Source of the DNA: JBCCCJ01 sp039029315
GTDB taxonomy: Bacteria; Bacteroidota; Bacteroidia; J057
Length of the DNA stretch: 64,000 nucleotides
NCBI GenBank assembly: GCA_039029315.1
Contig: JBCCGK010000031.1
Span: forward strand, 1 to 64,000
Direction of reading: 5' to 3'
The number at the start of each line of letters is the position of its first letter. The first letter of the stretch is position 1. The position numbers were made by a program, and so were the translations under genes. This document shows positions 45,995 through 54,720 of the stretch, one piece after another. Under the pieces are notes generated by a model that saw only the letters and a program-made list of their open reading frames with translations, made no database searches and was not told the DNA's origin.

Positions 45995-47245
45995 CTACTG
46001 ATCCACGCCCTGTATTCTCTCCAATTGCTGGTTGCTCAATCCCTGACGATAATAGACATCAGGCCGGTGAACCACGCGATGCTTTTTCATCTCTGGATCA
46101 TGCAGATCACGACTTAAATCGCAATCAAATCGAACCAAGGCAGAGGAAAACTTGCTCCATTCTCCTGTAACATTGATAAAATGTGCCAATCCCCAACTGA
46201 TGCCCCGCCCATCTTTGGTATTGCTAAACGCATCTGGCACATAGGGGGCAGCAGCATATGGCATCAATTCAGTGATCGCTGCAATCTCAAAATTCACCCA
46301 GTCTTCGGCATACTGTATGGTATTGTGTTCCGGGCCATCTTTGTAAACCATAGCAGCTACTCCTTCCTTGAATGGAAATAGGGAGGTCTCATGGCCAGAT
46401 GTGATCACGGGATTCAGCGGATGCTTGGTAAATGGCCCAAGAGGGTGATCAGCTATGGCAAGCCCCTGCATACGAACCAGATGGGGTTTCTCCCCAAAAT
46501 CGGATTTGTAGTAGAGGTAAATCTTCCCATTGTGAACGAGTGGATAAGGATCGTGTATAGAATATTGATCCCATTCTCCTTCCGCTCCATTGGGGATCAC
46601 AATCTTGTTATAAGGGATCCATGGCCCATCAGGAGAATCTGCAGAAGAAACAGCCACCGGACAATCATCTCCCCTTTTTCCACTGGCTTCCATAAATCCC
46701 TGATAATAGAGATAGAAGGTTCCTTCCCACTCCAGGATGTCAGTAGTGGTTACAGAACGCCAACCAACGTGGGGCTTTTCGGGTCGCTCAATGGCTACTC
46801 CCTGCTCTTCCCACCCAAAGCCATCAGTAGAGGTCGCATACCAGATCTCAGCCAAATCCCAATCAGATGAGGGGATGGTATCATTGCTGTTTGCGGCTCC
46901 TTGTGGCGGAGTTGGCGTTTCGCGATGGGTATACCAAACATAGTATTTGCCCTTGTGGTACAGGATTTTCGAGGGGTCTCGACGGCTGATGGTGCCATCA
47001 TGATCGTGGTAGTCAAAGCCTTTGAGTTCTGTATATTTGAACTGGCTGAATAACTCATTGTTCTGCGGCTGTGGAGCGTCATAGTTGGTATAGATTCGTT
47101 CCATAGCGGCACTCATCTCTCTCTTTGGTTTGTCTTTTGGCAGATGGAAAGGGAAGCCTCCCTGTTCGTTGGTCTGTGGCTGTTGGCATGAGAGCAGCCA
47201 GCCAGCAATAATGATCAGGATTCCTGTTGGTTTCATCTTATTCAT
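45995..47245 (-). CDS. GH117-family glycoside hydrolase lipoprotein (neoagarobiose-hydrolase type)
   Basis: A 416-residue protein with a lipobox (AGWLLSC, Cys 20). From residue 65 it follows the GH117 five-bladed propeller closely: KYTELKGFDYHDHDGTISRR with Asp 90 just after, then YYVWYTHRETPTPP, IPSSDWDLAEIWYATS, GEWDQYSIHDPYPLV and ITSGHETSLFPFKEGVAAM. GH117 enzymes remove 3,6-anhydro-L-galactose from neoagaro-oligosaccharides; some clades have other substrates. The neighbouring sulfatase (6 bp upstream, same strand) fits a sulfated algal glycan, but the exact substrate is inference. Confidence 0.82.
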   Translation of the reverse strand: MNKMKPTGILIIIAGWLLSCQQPQTNEQGGFPFHLPKDKPKREMSAAMERIYTNYDAPQPQNNELFSQFKYTELKGFDYHDHDGTISRRDPSKILYHKGKYYVWYTHRETPTPPQGAANSNDTIPSSDWDLAEIWYATSTDGFGWEEQGVAIERPEKPHVGWRSVTTTDILEWEGTFYLYYQGFMEASGKRGDDCPVAVSSADSPDGPWIPYNKIVIPNGAEGEWDQYSIHDPYPLVHNGKIYLYYKSDFGEKPHLVRMQGLAIADHPLGPFTKHPLNPVITSGHETSLFPFKEGVAAMVYKDGPEHNTIQYAEDWVNFEIAAITELMPYAAAPYVPDAFSNTKDGRGISWGLAHFINVTGEWSKFSSALVRFDCDLSRDLHDPEMKKHRVVHRPDVYYRQGLSNQQLERIQGVDQ

Positions 47246-47251
47246 GATTGG

Positions 47252-49045
47252 TTAGTCCTGGATGAATTCAACATAAGAATAATACACTCCATATGTTTCA
47301 GTTCCTTCTATAAAATCATTGACAAGAAAGGTATTGCCTTCTCCAAGTCGTACCAAAAAATCTACTGAAGCATCCTCTGGAGCAATCTCTTTTTCGTGTA
47401 TCTGGTTTGCAATCTGAATTCTTACTTTCTCAGGACGTATTGGAACATATCTGTACATCCCATCTTTGGGGTTTTTCGCCGGAATTCCCCATAGAGGTCC
47501 AGGACATTCCTTGGGCCATCGCCTGCAAGAGATCAAATACGTGCCTGCACGCTCTACCTTGAGCGCATGGGTGTTGTTGATATTCTTCATGCCTTCTGCC
47601 ACCTGTTGGGCCTTCCAGATCCCACCTCCTTCGCCTATGGCATGTTGGATGGTAAGAGTAATTTCGGTTTGCTGGGGATTGCCGATTATATGGACAGGAA
47701 ATTCTTTGTATCGATTCTCTGCTTTAGCCTTTTTCAGAAACAAATGATTCTTCTGGAGCAGTTCCTCCACCACTGCCGGCACCTCATCTGCGAGATTGTC
47801 GGTCTGGAATGGGTCCTGTTCAATGGCATACAATTCCTTGCCATTTACCAATCGCCATGTTTCGTCCATGATGCAAGTCTGATCTACATCCATAGGGGGC
47901 CGCCAATCTTGTCGATGATGGACAAATACAGTTCTTGCGAGCAGGGAGGAATCCTTGTTCAAGAGAAGGGGAGACATATCGACCCCATCCAATGACATCT
48001 CCTTCGGAAGGCTCAGGTTGCACAGACTCGCCAAAGTAGGTAGGAGGTCTACATGCGCTGTCAAGGCATCTATGTCTCTGCCCCCCTCGATATTGCCTTC
48101 TGGCCACCGAATGAAAAAGGGAACGCGATGACCTCCTTCAGTTTTATGGCCTTTTTTCCCACGGAAACCTTTATTATGTCCCAATTTTCCATCTTGACTA
48201 AGCCCTCCACCAGAACCATTATCGGTCATAAAAATCAGGATACTGTTCTGTATAAGCCCTTTTTCTGATAAAAATCTATTGAGCTTCCCCAAGTTTTCGT
48301 CAATATTTGCGATCATGCCATAAAAATTCGCATTGACAATGCTTGTTCCTTCCAGCGATTGGTAGGGGGCTGCGTAGGATGAATCAACAATGAATGGAGC
48401 GTGAGGCGCATTGGTGGGCAGATAGACAAAAAAAGAAGTGTCCTGATTCTCTTCGATAAACCTCATGGCTTCAGCAAACCAGACATCCGTACAATAGCCC
48501 TCAAATTGTTTCGGCTGGTTATTCACATAATACACATCATCTATATAACTGTTGCCCCAATAATCTGATAATTCTCCTACCCCACCAGCTTTATGGTGAA
48601 TGGCCATATCGAATCCGCAATCCGTTGGTCTTACTGGATAGTTATCTCCCAAATGCCATTTGCCAAATAGGCCAGTTCTGTAGCCATGTTGCTGAAATAT
48701 ATCCGCCATCGTTTGTGTGCCTTCTGAAAGGGCGTCGCGTCCTTTATAAGTAGCCCAGGCACCATTGTTGATGGGATATCGACCGGTCATAATGGCTGAT
48801 CTGGTGGGCGTACAAACCGGGCTCACGTGGAAATCAGTAAGACGTACTGCTTTCTCATACAAGATGTCCATGTTGGGGGTTTTGAGCCATGGATTGCCAT
48901 GGCACCCCAGATCGCCAATGCCTTGATCATCGGTCAGAATAATGATCACATTGGGACGAGCAGGAGTCGTGGTTGTTTGGGAGAAAGCAGAAATCAGTAA
49001 GAATGATAGTAGGATAGAAAGCAGGCTTTGCATAAAACGGAACAA
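47252..49045 (-). CDS. Type I sulfatase (arylsulfatase family)
   Basis: A 597-residue protein with a signal peptide (to about SAFSQ). Metal-binding NVIIILTDDQGIGDLG at 32-47. The sulfatase signature CTPTR is at 78-82, with Cys 78 to be matured to formylglycine. Then GKWHLGD, TDNGSGGG and ALTAHVDLLPTLASL further on. It would remove sulfate esters from a polysaccharide in the periplasm. It needs an anaerobic or aerobic sulfatase-maturating enzyme, not encoded in this window. The C-terminal 120 residues form an extra beta-rich domain with EGTETYGVYYSYVEF at the end. Confidence 0.92.
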   Translation of the reverse strand: MFRFMQSLLSILLSFLLISAFSQTTTTPARPNVIIILTDDQGIGDLGCHGNPWLKTPNMDILYEKAVRLTDFHVSPVCTPTRSAIMTGRYPINNGAWATYKGRDALSEGTQTMADIFQQHGYRTGLFGKWHLGDNYPVRPTDCGFDMAIHHKAGGVGELSDYWGNSYIDDVYYVNNQPKQFEGYCTDVWFAEAMRFIEENQDTSFFVYLPTNAPHAPFIVDSSYAAPYQSLEGTSIVNANFYGMIANIDENLGKLNRFLSEKGLIQNSILIFMTDNGSGGGLSQDGKLGHNKGFRGKKGHKTEGGHRVPFFIRWPEGNIEGGRDIDALTAHVDLLPTLASLCNLSLPKEMSLDGVDMSPLLLNKDSSLLARTVFVHHRQDWRPPMDVDQTCIMDETWRLVNGKELYAIEQDPFQTDNLADEVPAVVEELLQKNHLFLKKAKAENRYKEFPVHIIGNPQQTEITLTIQHAIGEGGGIWKAQQVAEGMKNINNTHALKVERAGTYLISCRRWPKECPGPLWGIPAKNPKDGMYRYVPIRPEKVRIQIANQIHEKEIAPEDASVDFLVRLGEGNTFLVNDFIEGTETYGVYYSYVEFIQD

Positions 49046-49133
49046 ATTGGTTAGAGAAAAGATGGAGGATCGAATCTAGTGAAATTTCCCTCACAACTGG
49101 CGATCCTATGCCATTTGCTCTATATTGGTGCAT

Positions 49134-50372
49134 ATGAAACAGCTACTTGTACTTTTTTCTCTCCTCTTTCTACTTACATGCCCTGGACTGGCTCAAAAAA
49201 AAGAACATGACACCAATGTCAACTATGATGAAAGTAAGGTGCCCGCATATTCTTTGCCTGCTCTTCTGAAATCAGCAAATGGCACCATTATCCAAACACC
49301 TGAACAATGGCGAACCATCAGAAGACCGGAGATCCTTTCCCTATTTGCCAATTTGGTGTATGGCCAAATTCCTGTACCCGAAAGTCCCATTCAGACCACT
49401 GCCAGGGTTCGTCAACATGAACCGAATTTTCTGGATGGCAAAGCCACACGCAAGATCGTGCAATTGGAATTTGAGAATAAAAAAGGCAAAGCCAGCATGG
49501 ATGTGTTGTTGATTTCTCCTAACCAAATCTCTGCACCAGTCCCAGTCTTTCAGATGATCAGCTTCGACGCTGCAGATTCTGACAAAATGCAACTCAATCC
49601 CGAACAGCCTCATCTGCTCAACAATGGTTGGCCCATACAAGAGATCATCGACAGAGGCTTTGCTTTGGTAACTACCTATCATTCAGATCTTGTCCGACAC
49701 AATGAGCATGAATTTCGACAGGGCATTCATCCACTATTTTTCAAGACCAACCAAAGCTTCCCAAAGGCAGATGAATGGGGAGTCATTTCTGCCATTGGTT
49801 GGGGGGCCATGCGTGCCCTTGACTATCTCGCTGCTGAACCGGGCATGGATCAGAATCGCGTGGCCCTGATCGGCCACTCCAAACTGGGAAAGGCTACCCT
49901 TTGGGCTGCCGCACAGGACGAGAGGTTTGCGATGGCCATCTCTATCCAATCTGGTTGTGGAGGCGCTGCTCTGTGGCGGCGGAGATATGGAGAGACACTG
50001 GAGAAGATTAATCGATTTCCACATTGGCTGGCAACCAATTCCCGAAAGTTTACCAATCAGGAAGAGGACCTGCCTGTCGATCAGCATATGTTGTTGGCAT
50101 TGATCGCGCCAAGACCGCTCTATATTTCCAGCGCTACCCAGGATGGATGGGCAGATCCAAGAGGGGAATATTTGTCTGCCTATCACGCCAGTGAAGTATA
50201 TCGTTTCCTTGGCAAAAAGGGCTTAACAGATTCCAACAGTCCTGCCCCCAATCAAGCCATCAATCAACAGCATGTCGCTTACCACATCAAGGAGGGCAGA
50301 CATCGGATTGATCTCTTCGATTGGAAACAATATCTGGATTTTGCTGAGTTTCATTTTTTATCCAGGAATTAG
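49134..50372 (+). CDS. CE15 glucuronoyl methylesterase-like hydrolase
   Basis: 412 residues from the ATG at 49134; signal peptide MKQLLVLFSLLFLLTCPGLA. Alpha/beta-hydrolase with CE15 features: VALIGHSKLGKATLWAAAQD with nucleophile Ser 249, SIQSGCGGAALWRRRYGE, LATNSRKF, LPVDQHMLLALIAPRPLYIS with the catalytic His, and DGWADPRGEYLSAYHAS. Bacterial CE15 enzymes cleave esters between glucuronic acid and lignin alcohols or related uronates. It is divergent from the sulfatase (about 90 bp shared promoter). A strong terminator follows. Confidence 0.88.
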   Translation: MKQLLVLFSLLFLLTCPGLAQKKEHDTNVNYDESKVPAYSLPALLKSANGTIIQTPEQWRTIRRPEILSLFANLVYGQIPVPESPIQTTARVRQHEPNFLDGKATRKIVQLEFENKKGKASMDVLLISPNQISAPVPVFQMISFDAADSDKMQLNPEQPHLLNNGWPIQEIIDRGFALVTTYHSDLVRHNEHEFRQGIHPLFFKTNQSFPKADEWGVISAIGWGAMRALDYLAAEPGMDQNRVALIGHSKLGKATLWAAAQDERFAMAISIQSGCGGAALWRRRYGETLEKINRFPHWLATNSRKFTNQEEDLPVDQHMLLALIAPRPLYISSATQDGWADPRGEYLSAYHASEVYRFLGKKGLTDSNSPAPNQAINQQHVAYHIKEGRHRIDLFDWKQYLDFAEFHFLSRN

Positions 50373-50419
50373 ATTTTTTCAAAAAGCTGTATTATATTGG
50401 GATCAATATGTATTTCTTG

Positions 50420-50466
50420 GCTTAGTGTGGAGTCGCAACTAACTACTCCACTCTAAGCTTTTTTTA
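50420..50466 (+). terminator. Rho-independent terminator after the CE15 gene
   Basis: GCTTAGTGTGGAGT (50420-50433) pairs with ACTCCACTCTAAGC (50445-50458), 13 of 14 pairs, followed by a run of seven T. It lies 48 bp after the CE15 stop. Confidence 0.85.
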
Positions 50467-50509
50467 TTGCTTTTCCTGCGTTCCTTTTTTCAATCCTCAC
50501 TCAGGAATT

Positions 50510-52453
50510 ATGACCAAACATACACCACTATTTCCTCTCCTCATTGGGATGTTTCTCCTCTGGATACCCAATCAACTCGCAGCACAGCTGACATGCGATG
50601 AAGCATCCAAAGCCAAGCGCCTCGTATTTGAACCAGCAGATCCAACCATCAATAAAGATGTGAAATGGAAAAAGGAAACTTCTGGTGCTGATTCGAATTA
50701 TACTACCTCTCTGGACCTGATGAGTCCAACTGGTGGCACCTTCACTGTAGAGGCCGGGTCCCTTGTTGATGAGCAGAACAATAGCCGGATTAGCTCAACA
50801 AAAATCACTCTCAGCTCATCTACACTCATCCTGGAAAAAGGAAAACTACAAGAGCTGGTCGTCACCATTCCTGCTGCACCAAAACCAGGAAAATATGAAG
50901 GAAAGCTGCGCATTTATCATCAATACATTGTGGCCCCTAAAGAAACAGCCGTCAGCCAGGGAACAGAAACATCTGATGCTAGTTCGACGGATAGTGCAGC
51001 TCAAAGTTCTCCTCCTCCCCCGCCTGCCAAACCAGATACATTTCTGTGCAGCTGGTTGATCGATGTCAATCTGAATGTCTTTGAAGAAGGGGGGATTGTC
51101 ATGACTACAGGGGAAGAGGCCTTTTCAGTCAATACTGTTCCATCCAATTGGTTCAACTTCATCCTTCCCACAGATTCCAAATCGGAAGCATTCAACCTAA
51201 ATGTCCAAAATACAGGTGTGACGCCGATCAATGTGAAAGATTTTTCGATCCGGTTGAGAGGCAAGAAAAGCACCCAATTTCTGGAGAAAAACAGCCTGAT
51301 TCTGGTCGATTCGAATAAAGTCATTCCTCCAGGTGGCGAATCCGATGTTACCTTTGCCATCAATGATGATCAAGACATAGAGGAGGACGAGTATTCGGGC
51401 CAAATATTTTTGACTTTCCCGGAAAGAGGCAATGAAAAAATCAGTGCTCAAATGACCCTGAATCGCAAAATGGGGGTTTTGGGTGCCATCTTCACCTTAT
51501 TACTCGGGGTGCTGGTCGGACGTATGATGAAGGATGTTGAAAAACCAGAATCTCAGGAGCAAATCAAGTTACTGGACCAACTTGTTCCTCTCAGGGCACA
51601 GGTGGCTGACCTGGAAGACAAAGTATCGAAAAAAGACCTCTTATCTGATCTGAAAAAGATTGAAAAAAATATCAACAAGATCAAAGATCCTGAGATCAAG
51701 AAGCAGGTGAATCTTCAACTGCCAGAACTCACCGGCAAGGTTCAGCAAATTGTCAAGATCGAATCCCTAGTGAATCGCGTAAAAGAAAAAGTAGACAATT
51801 CCGGTATTGGTAAGGAAGATCCCATTGTAGGGGCCTTGTATGATCAGGTCAATGAGGTTCGGGATCTCGTTTTGAGGGGAGAGAAAGAACCGAAAGTGAT
51901 TGAGTCAAGTCTCGGAAAAGTTAAGTTCTTGATGAAACAACTCAATCAGGGAACCATGAGCAGCAGGAGTGCTCTGGGGGAAGCGGGGGAAACAGGCACT
52001 GGTACCGACACTGGTGTTGGAACAGATACTCAACCTATCTCAGGGCCTAAACAAGATGGAGCGATCAGCCAGAACATCGATGACTTGATCGAAAACACTG
52101 GAAAAACGATCGGAGTCGATGCAGATGATGATCCAGTAGAACTTACCTTCTGGACCAAAGTTGAGGATGTCATATTCAAGATAATGGGATTCCTGACTGG
52201 ATTTCAGGCAAATGCCCGCGTTCGCTATGCAGTATTTCGCCCTATTGCCATGCTGGTTGCCTTTACTGTCATCATCTTGCTTGGTTTTCAGGAAATATAT
52301 GTCAAGGGCAACAACCCAACCTTCGGCTCAGAAGGCATTTATGACTATCTGAAACTATTCCTTTGGGGGCTGGTCTCTGACGTCTTTTCCAGAAGTGTCT
52401 TTAATACACAAGCGAAGACCTTTACTCCTCAGGCATTCAAGCAGGAAGGCTAG
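50510..52453 (+). CDS. Membrane-anchored coiled-coil protein upstream of caspase/CHAT genes
   Basis: A 647-residue protein. Signal peptide to about residue 25 (FLLWIPNQLAAQ). An extracytoplasmic beta-sandwich region spans about 30-320 with a Ser/Pro-rich linker near 145-180. A membrane segment VLGAIFTLLLGVLVG follows at about 322-337. Then a long predicted coiled coil (about 345-480), an acidic Gly/Thr-rich linker, and a C-terminal membrane segment MLVAFTVIILLGF near 578-592, possibly followed by another. I recognise no family. It lies 65 bp upstream of the caspase gene on the same strand, so it is probably a partner or sensor of that module. Confidence 0.65.
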   Translation: MTKHTPLFPLLIGMFLLWIPNQLAAQLTCDEASKAKRLVFEPADPTINKDVKWKKETSGADSNYTTSLDLMSPTGGTFTVEAGSLVDEQNNSRISSTKITLSSSTLILEKGKLQELVVTIPAAPKPGKYEGKLRIYHQYIVAPKETAVSQGTETSDASSTDSAAQSSPPPPPAKPDTFLCSWLIDVNLNVFEEGGIVMTTGEEAFSVNTVPSNWFNFILPTDSKSEAFNLNVQNTGVTPINVKDFSIRLRGKKSTQFLEKNSLILVDSNKVIPPGGESDVTFAINDDQDIEEDEYSGQIFLTFPERGNEKISAQMTLNRKMGVLGAIFTLLLGVLVGRMMKDVEKPESQEQIKLLDQLVPLRAQVADLEDKVSKKDLLSDLKKIEKNINKIKDPEIKKQVNLQLPELTGKVQQIVKIESLVNRVKEKVDNSGIGKEDPIVGALYDQVNEVRDLVLRGEKEPKVIESSLGKVKFLMKQLNQGTMSSRSALGEAGETGTGTDTGVGTDTQPISGPKQDGAISQNIDDLIENTGKTIGVDADDDPVELTFWTKVEDVIFKIMGFLTGFQANARVRYAVFRPIAMLVAFTVIILLGFQEIYVKGNNPTFGSEGIYDYLKLFLWGLVSDVFSRSVFNTQAKTFTPQAFKQEG

Positions 52454-52518
52454 AATATTCTTACCTCATCTGCTCACATTTTTACCTATTCCAATTAAGC
52501 TTTTTATCAACCAGAAAC

Positions 52519-54717
52519 ATGGCAGAATCCAATAATAGCTCTAATTTGTATGCCCTCATTGTTGGTATCAACAAGTATGACAATGTTCGGAACCTCAAAG
52601 GTGTCAATGATGCCAATGCAATAGAGGAATATCTCAACAGCTCGATCGCACAGGCTCAATTTGGAGAGATCAAGATCAAAAAAATTGTGGATCTCAAAGA
52701 AGGAGAAAAAGATACAGGTCAACGCCCTACCAAAGTCAATATCATTAAGGCCTTTCAGGAACATCTCGGACAGGCAAAAGAAGGAGATACTGCACTTTTC
52801 TTCTTTGCAGGACATGGCGTCCGGGAAGAAACGGATCTTGAGGTATTTGAAAAGTCTGAGTCCGATGGCAAAATAGCTGGAATTGTCTGTGCAGAATCCG
52901 ATCTCAACAAACAAAAAAATCCGAAGACCAATACCATCAGTGACAAGGAACTCCGGTACCTGATTCGACAAGTCGCACAACATGAAGAGGAAGGAGACAA
53001 AGCGAAAGTCCATGTTGTTGCGATTTTCGATTGTTGCCATTCCGGCGGCAATACCCGTTCTGTGGTCGAGGAAGAACTGCCTGCCAGTTCCAGACAAGTC
53101 ATGAAAGCAGCCGCCAAGTCCAGAACCTGGGAAGGATATTTCTTTCATGAGGACCTGAATGACAAGGTTTTTGAAGGAGGAAAACAAAAAGCGGGGGTCA
53201 AAATTGAGGAGATTCTTCCTCAAGGCAATCATGTCATGCTCGCCGCTTGTAGAGAGGTAGAATTGGCTTGGGAAAAAGGCGGAAAGGGCAACTTCACCAA
53301 AGCCTTGATCGAGGTTCTGACCATTAACAATGGCCAAATCAGCTATGATGAATTGCATACCCGTGTGGTGAATCGTATGCGATTTCAATACTTGCTGAAT
53401 AAGGATGGCCGAAACGACCAGCGTCAAACCCCTCAGATTTACGTCAATTCTCCCCAGAAGTCTGATCGATACAAGCTGTTTCTTTCCAACAAACCCAATG
53501 AAGCCCCTACTGTTGGCGTGGTAGAATACAATAAGGAGGAAAATGAATGGCGACTGGCATTGGGGGCCTTGCACGGGGTACCCATTCCAGATCCAAGAAG
53601 CCGACAGCCCATCAAGGTCGAACTCTTTGCTGGAAAAGAAAAGAAGGCTATAACAGAGGCAGTCGTCAAAGACGTCTTCCCGAGCCATGCTACCTTGACC
53701 CTGCCCAGAACGTTCAGGCCAGACCCAAAGGTCTCTTATAGCGGCAAGGTGATGGCTCTGGGGATTCCTCCTCTGAAAATCTATCTGGGAGGAGATGAGG
53801 CAGGGGTTAAGCCTGCAAAAAAGCATTTTGACAAAACGCTCAAAACAGCTCGGCCTGAGCCATTCAAGTTGGTCGAAGAAATAACGGACTCTGACTATGC
53901 AGTCCTTGCAGAAGATGGCGCATATCGTATCGTCGTGGCACCTGACAATACACGTCATTTGCTGGAACCCATTAAATATTTGGATGGAATCCTCGCGATA
54001 GATGATGCCCAAGAGGAGTTATACCACTACCTCTCGCAAATGTCCAGGTGGCGATTCCTAAAAAAACTGGAACGAACCAATATCTTCCGAAAAGGGTCAG
54101 CCTCTTTGTCCAATTATCCGATTGAAGTTCGCGTATATCAGTTGACTCCTGACAATGAGGAAAAACCCTTATTGCCAAAAGGGAATGTATTTACCATTGA
54201 TACCCATGAATCCAACTCCTGGCTTCCTATCCGATTTGAATTGATCAACAGATACAACAAGCCGCTCTATGTCGGTCTGGCCATGATGGATCATACCTTT
54301 GGCGTGGCTTCGGATGCGAGCATGGGCAATGGGCTGGAATTCTTTCGGCAGATCAATGAGAATCCATTTATCTTATCCAAAACCAATAATCCCCACGGCG
54401 ACCATATCATCAAATCTTCCGGGGGACCGGTAGACCAGGATGGAAATAACTATACCGAGAAAGGGACACCTGATGGTATTTATATCACCAATTACAATTG
54501 GTCTGGATATACTGATTATATCAAACTGATTGTCAGTGAAGTGGATTTTGATCTCACAACCCTGGATATGGACCCATTGCCTGGACCAGACCTTGGAACA
54601 ACTCGCAATCGTTTTTCCAGAGAGCGTACAGCCAGCCAGACACCAAAATGGGAAGTCCAGACGCTAGAAATTCACGTTCCCAACCCCTTCTATCTTCCAG
54701 AAACCCAGCCAGTCTAG
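52519..54717 (+). CDS. Caspase-like cysteine peptidase (C14 family)
   Basis: A 732-residue protein. The N-terminal caspase domain (about 9-280) has LYALIVGINKYDN, then LFFFAGHG with catalytic His 99 and VVAIFDCCHSGG with catalytic Cys 173, flanked by the usual acidic residues. Further on, NHVMLAACREVELAWE and FTKALIEVL close the domain. The C-terminal 450 residues are beta-rich with no clear motif; WLPIRFELINRYNKPLYVGL may be a DUF4384-like strand set. No signal peptide, so it acts in the cytoplasm. The next gene starts 3 bp after its stop. Confidence 0.85.
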   Translation: MAESNNSSNLYALIVGINKYDNVRNLKGVNDANAIEEYLNSSIAQAQFGEIKIKKIVDLKEGEKDTGQRPTKVNIIKAFQEHLGQAKEGDTALFFFAGHGVREETDLEVFEKSESDGKIAGIVCAESDLNKQKNPKTNTISDKELRYLIRQVAQHEEEGDKAKVHVVAIFDCCHSGGNTRSVVEEELPASSRQVMKAAAKSRTWEGYFFHEDLNDKVFEGGKQKAGVKIEEILPQGNHVMLAACREVELAWEKGGKGNFTKALIEVLTINNGQISYDELHTRVVNRMRFQYLLNKDGRNDQRQTPQIYVNSPQKSDRYKLFLSNKPNEAPTVGVVEYNKEENEWRLALGALHGVPIPDPRSRQPIKVELFAGKEKKAITEAVVKDVFPSHATLTLPRTFRPDPKVSYSGKVMALGIPPLKIYLGGDEAGVKPAKKHFDKTLKTARPEPFKLVEEITDSDYAVLAEDGAYRIVVAPDNTRHLLEPIKYLDGILAIDDAQEELYHYLSQMSRWRFLKKLERTNIFRKGSASLSNYPIEVRVYQLTPDNEEKPLLPKGNVFTIDTHESNSWLPIRFELINRYNKPLYVGLAMMDHTFGVASDASMGNGLEFFRQINENPFILSKTNNPHGDHIIKSSGGPVDQDGNNYTEKGTPDGIYITNYNWSGYTDYIKLIVSEVDFDLTTLDMDPLPGPDLGTTRNRFSRERTASQTPKWEVQTLEIHVPNPFYLPETQPV

Positions 54718-54720
54718 GGC

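Noticed and set aside
52507..54012. Minus-strand ORF of 501 residues
   Set aside because: It is antisense to the caspase gene and has no recognisable domain; its Cys/Phe-rich composition is typical of a shadow frame.
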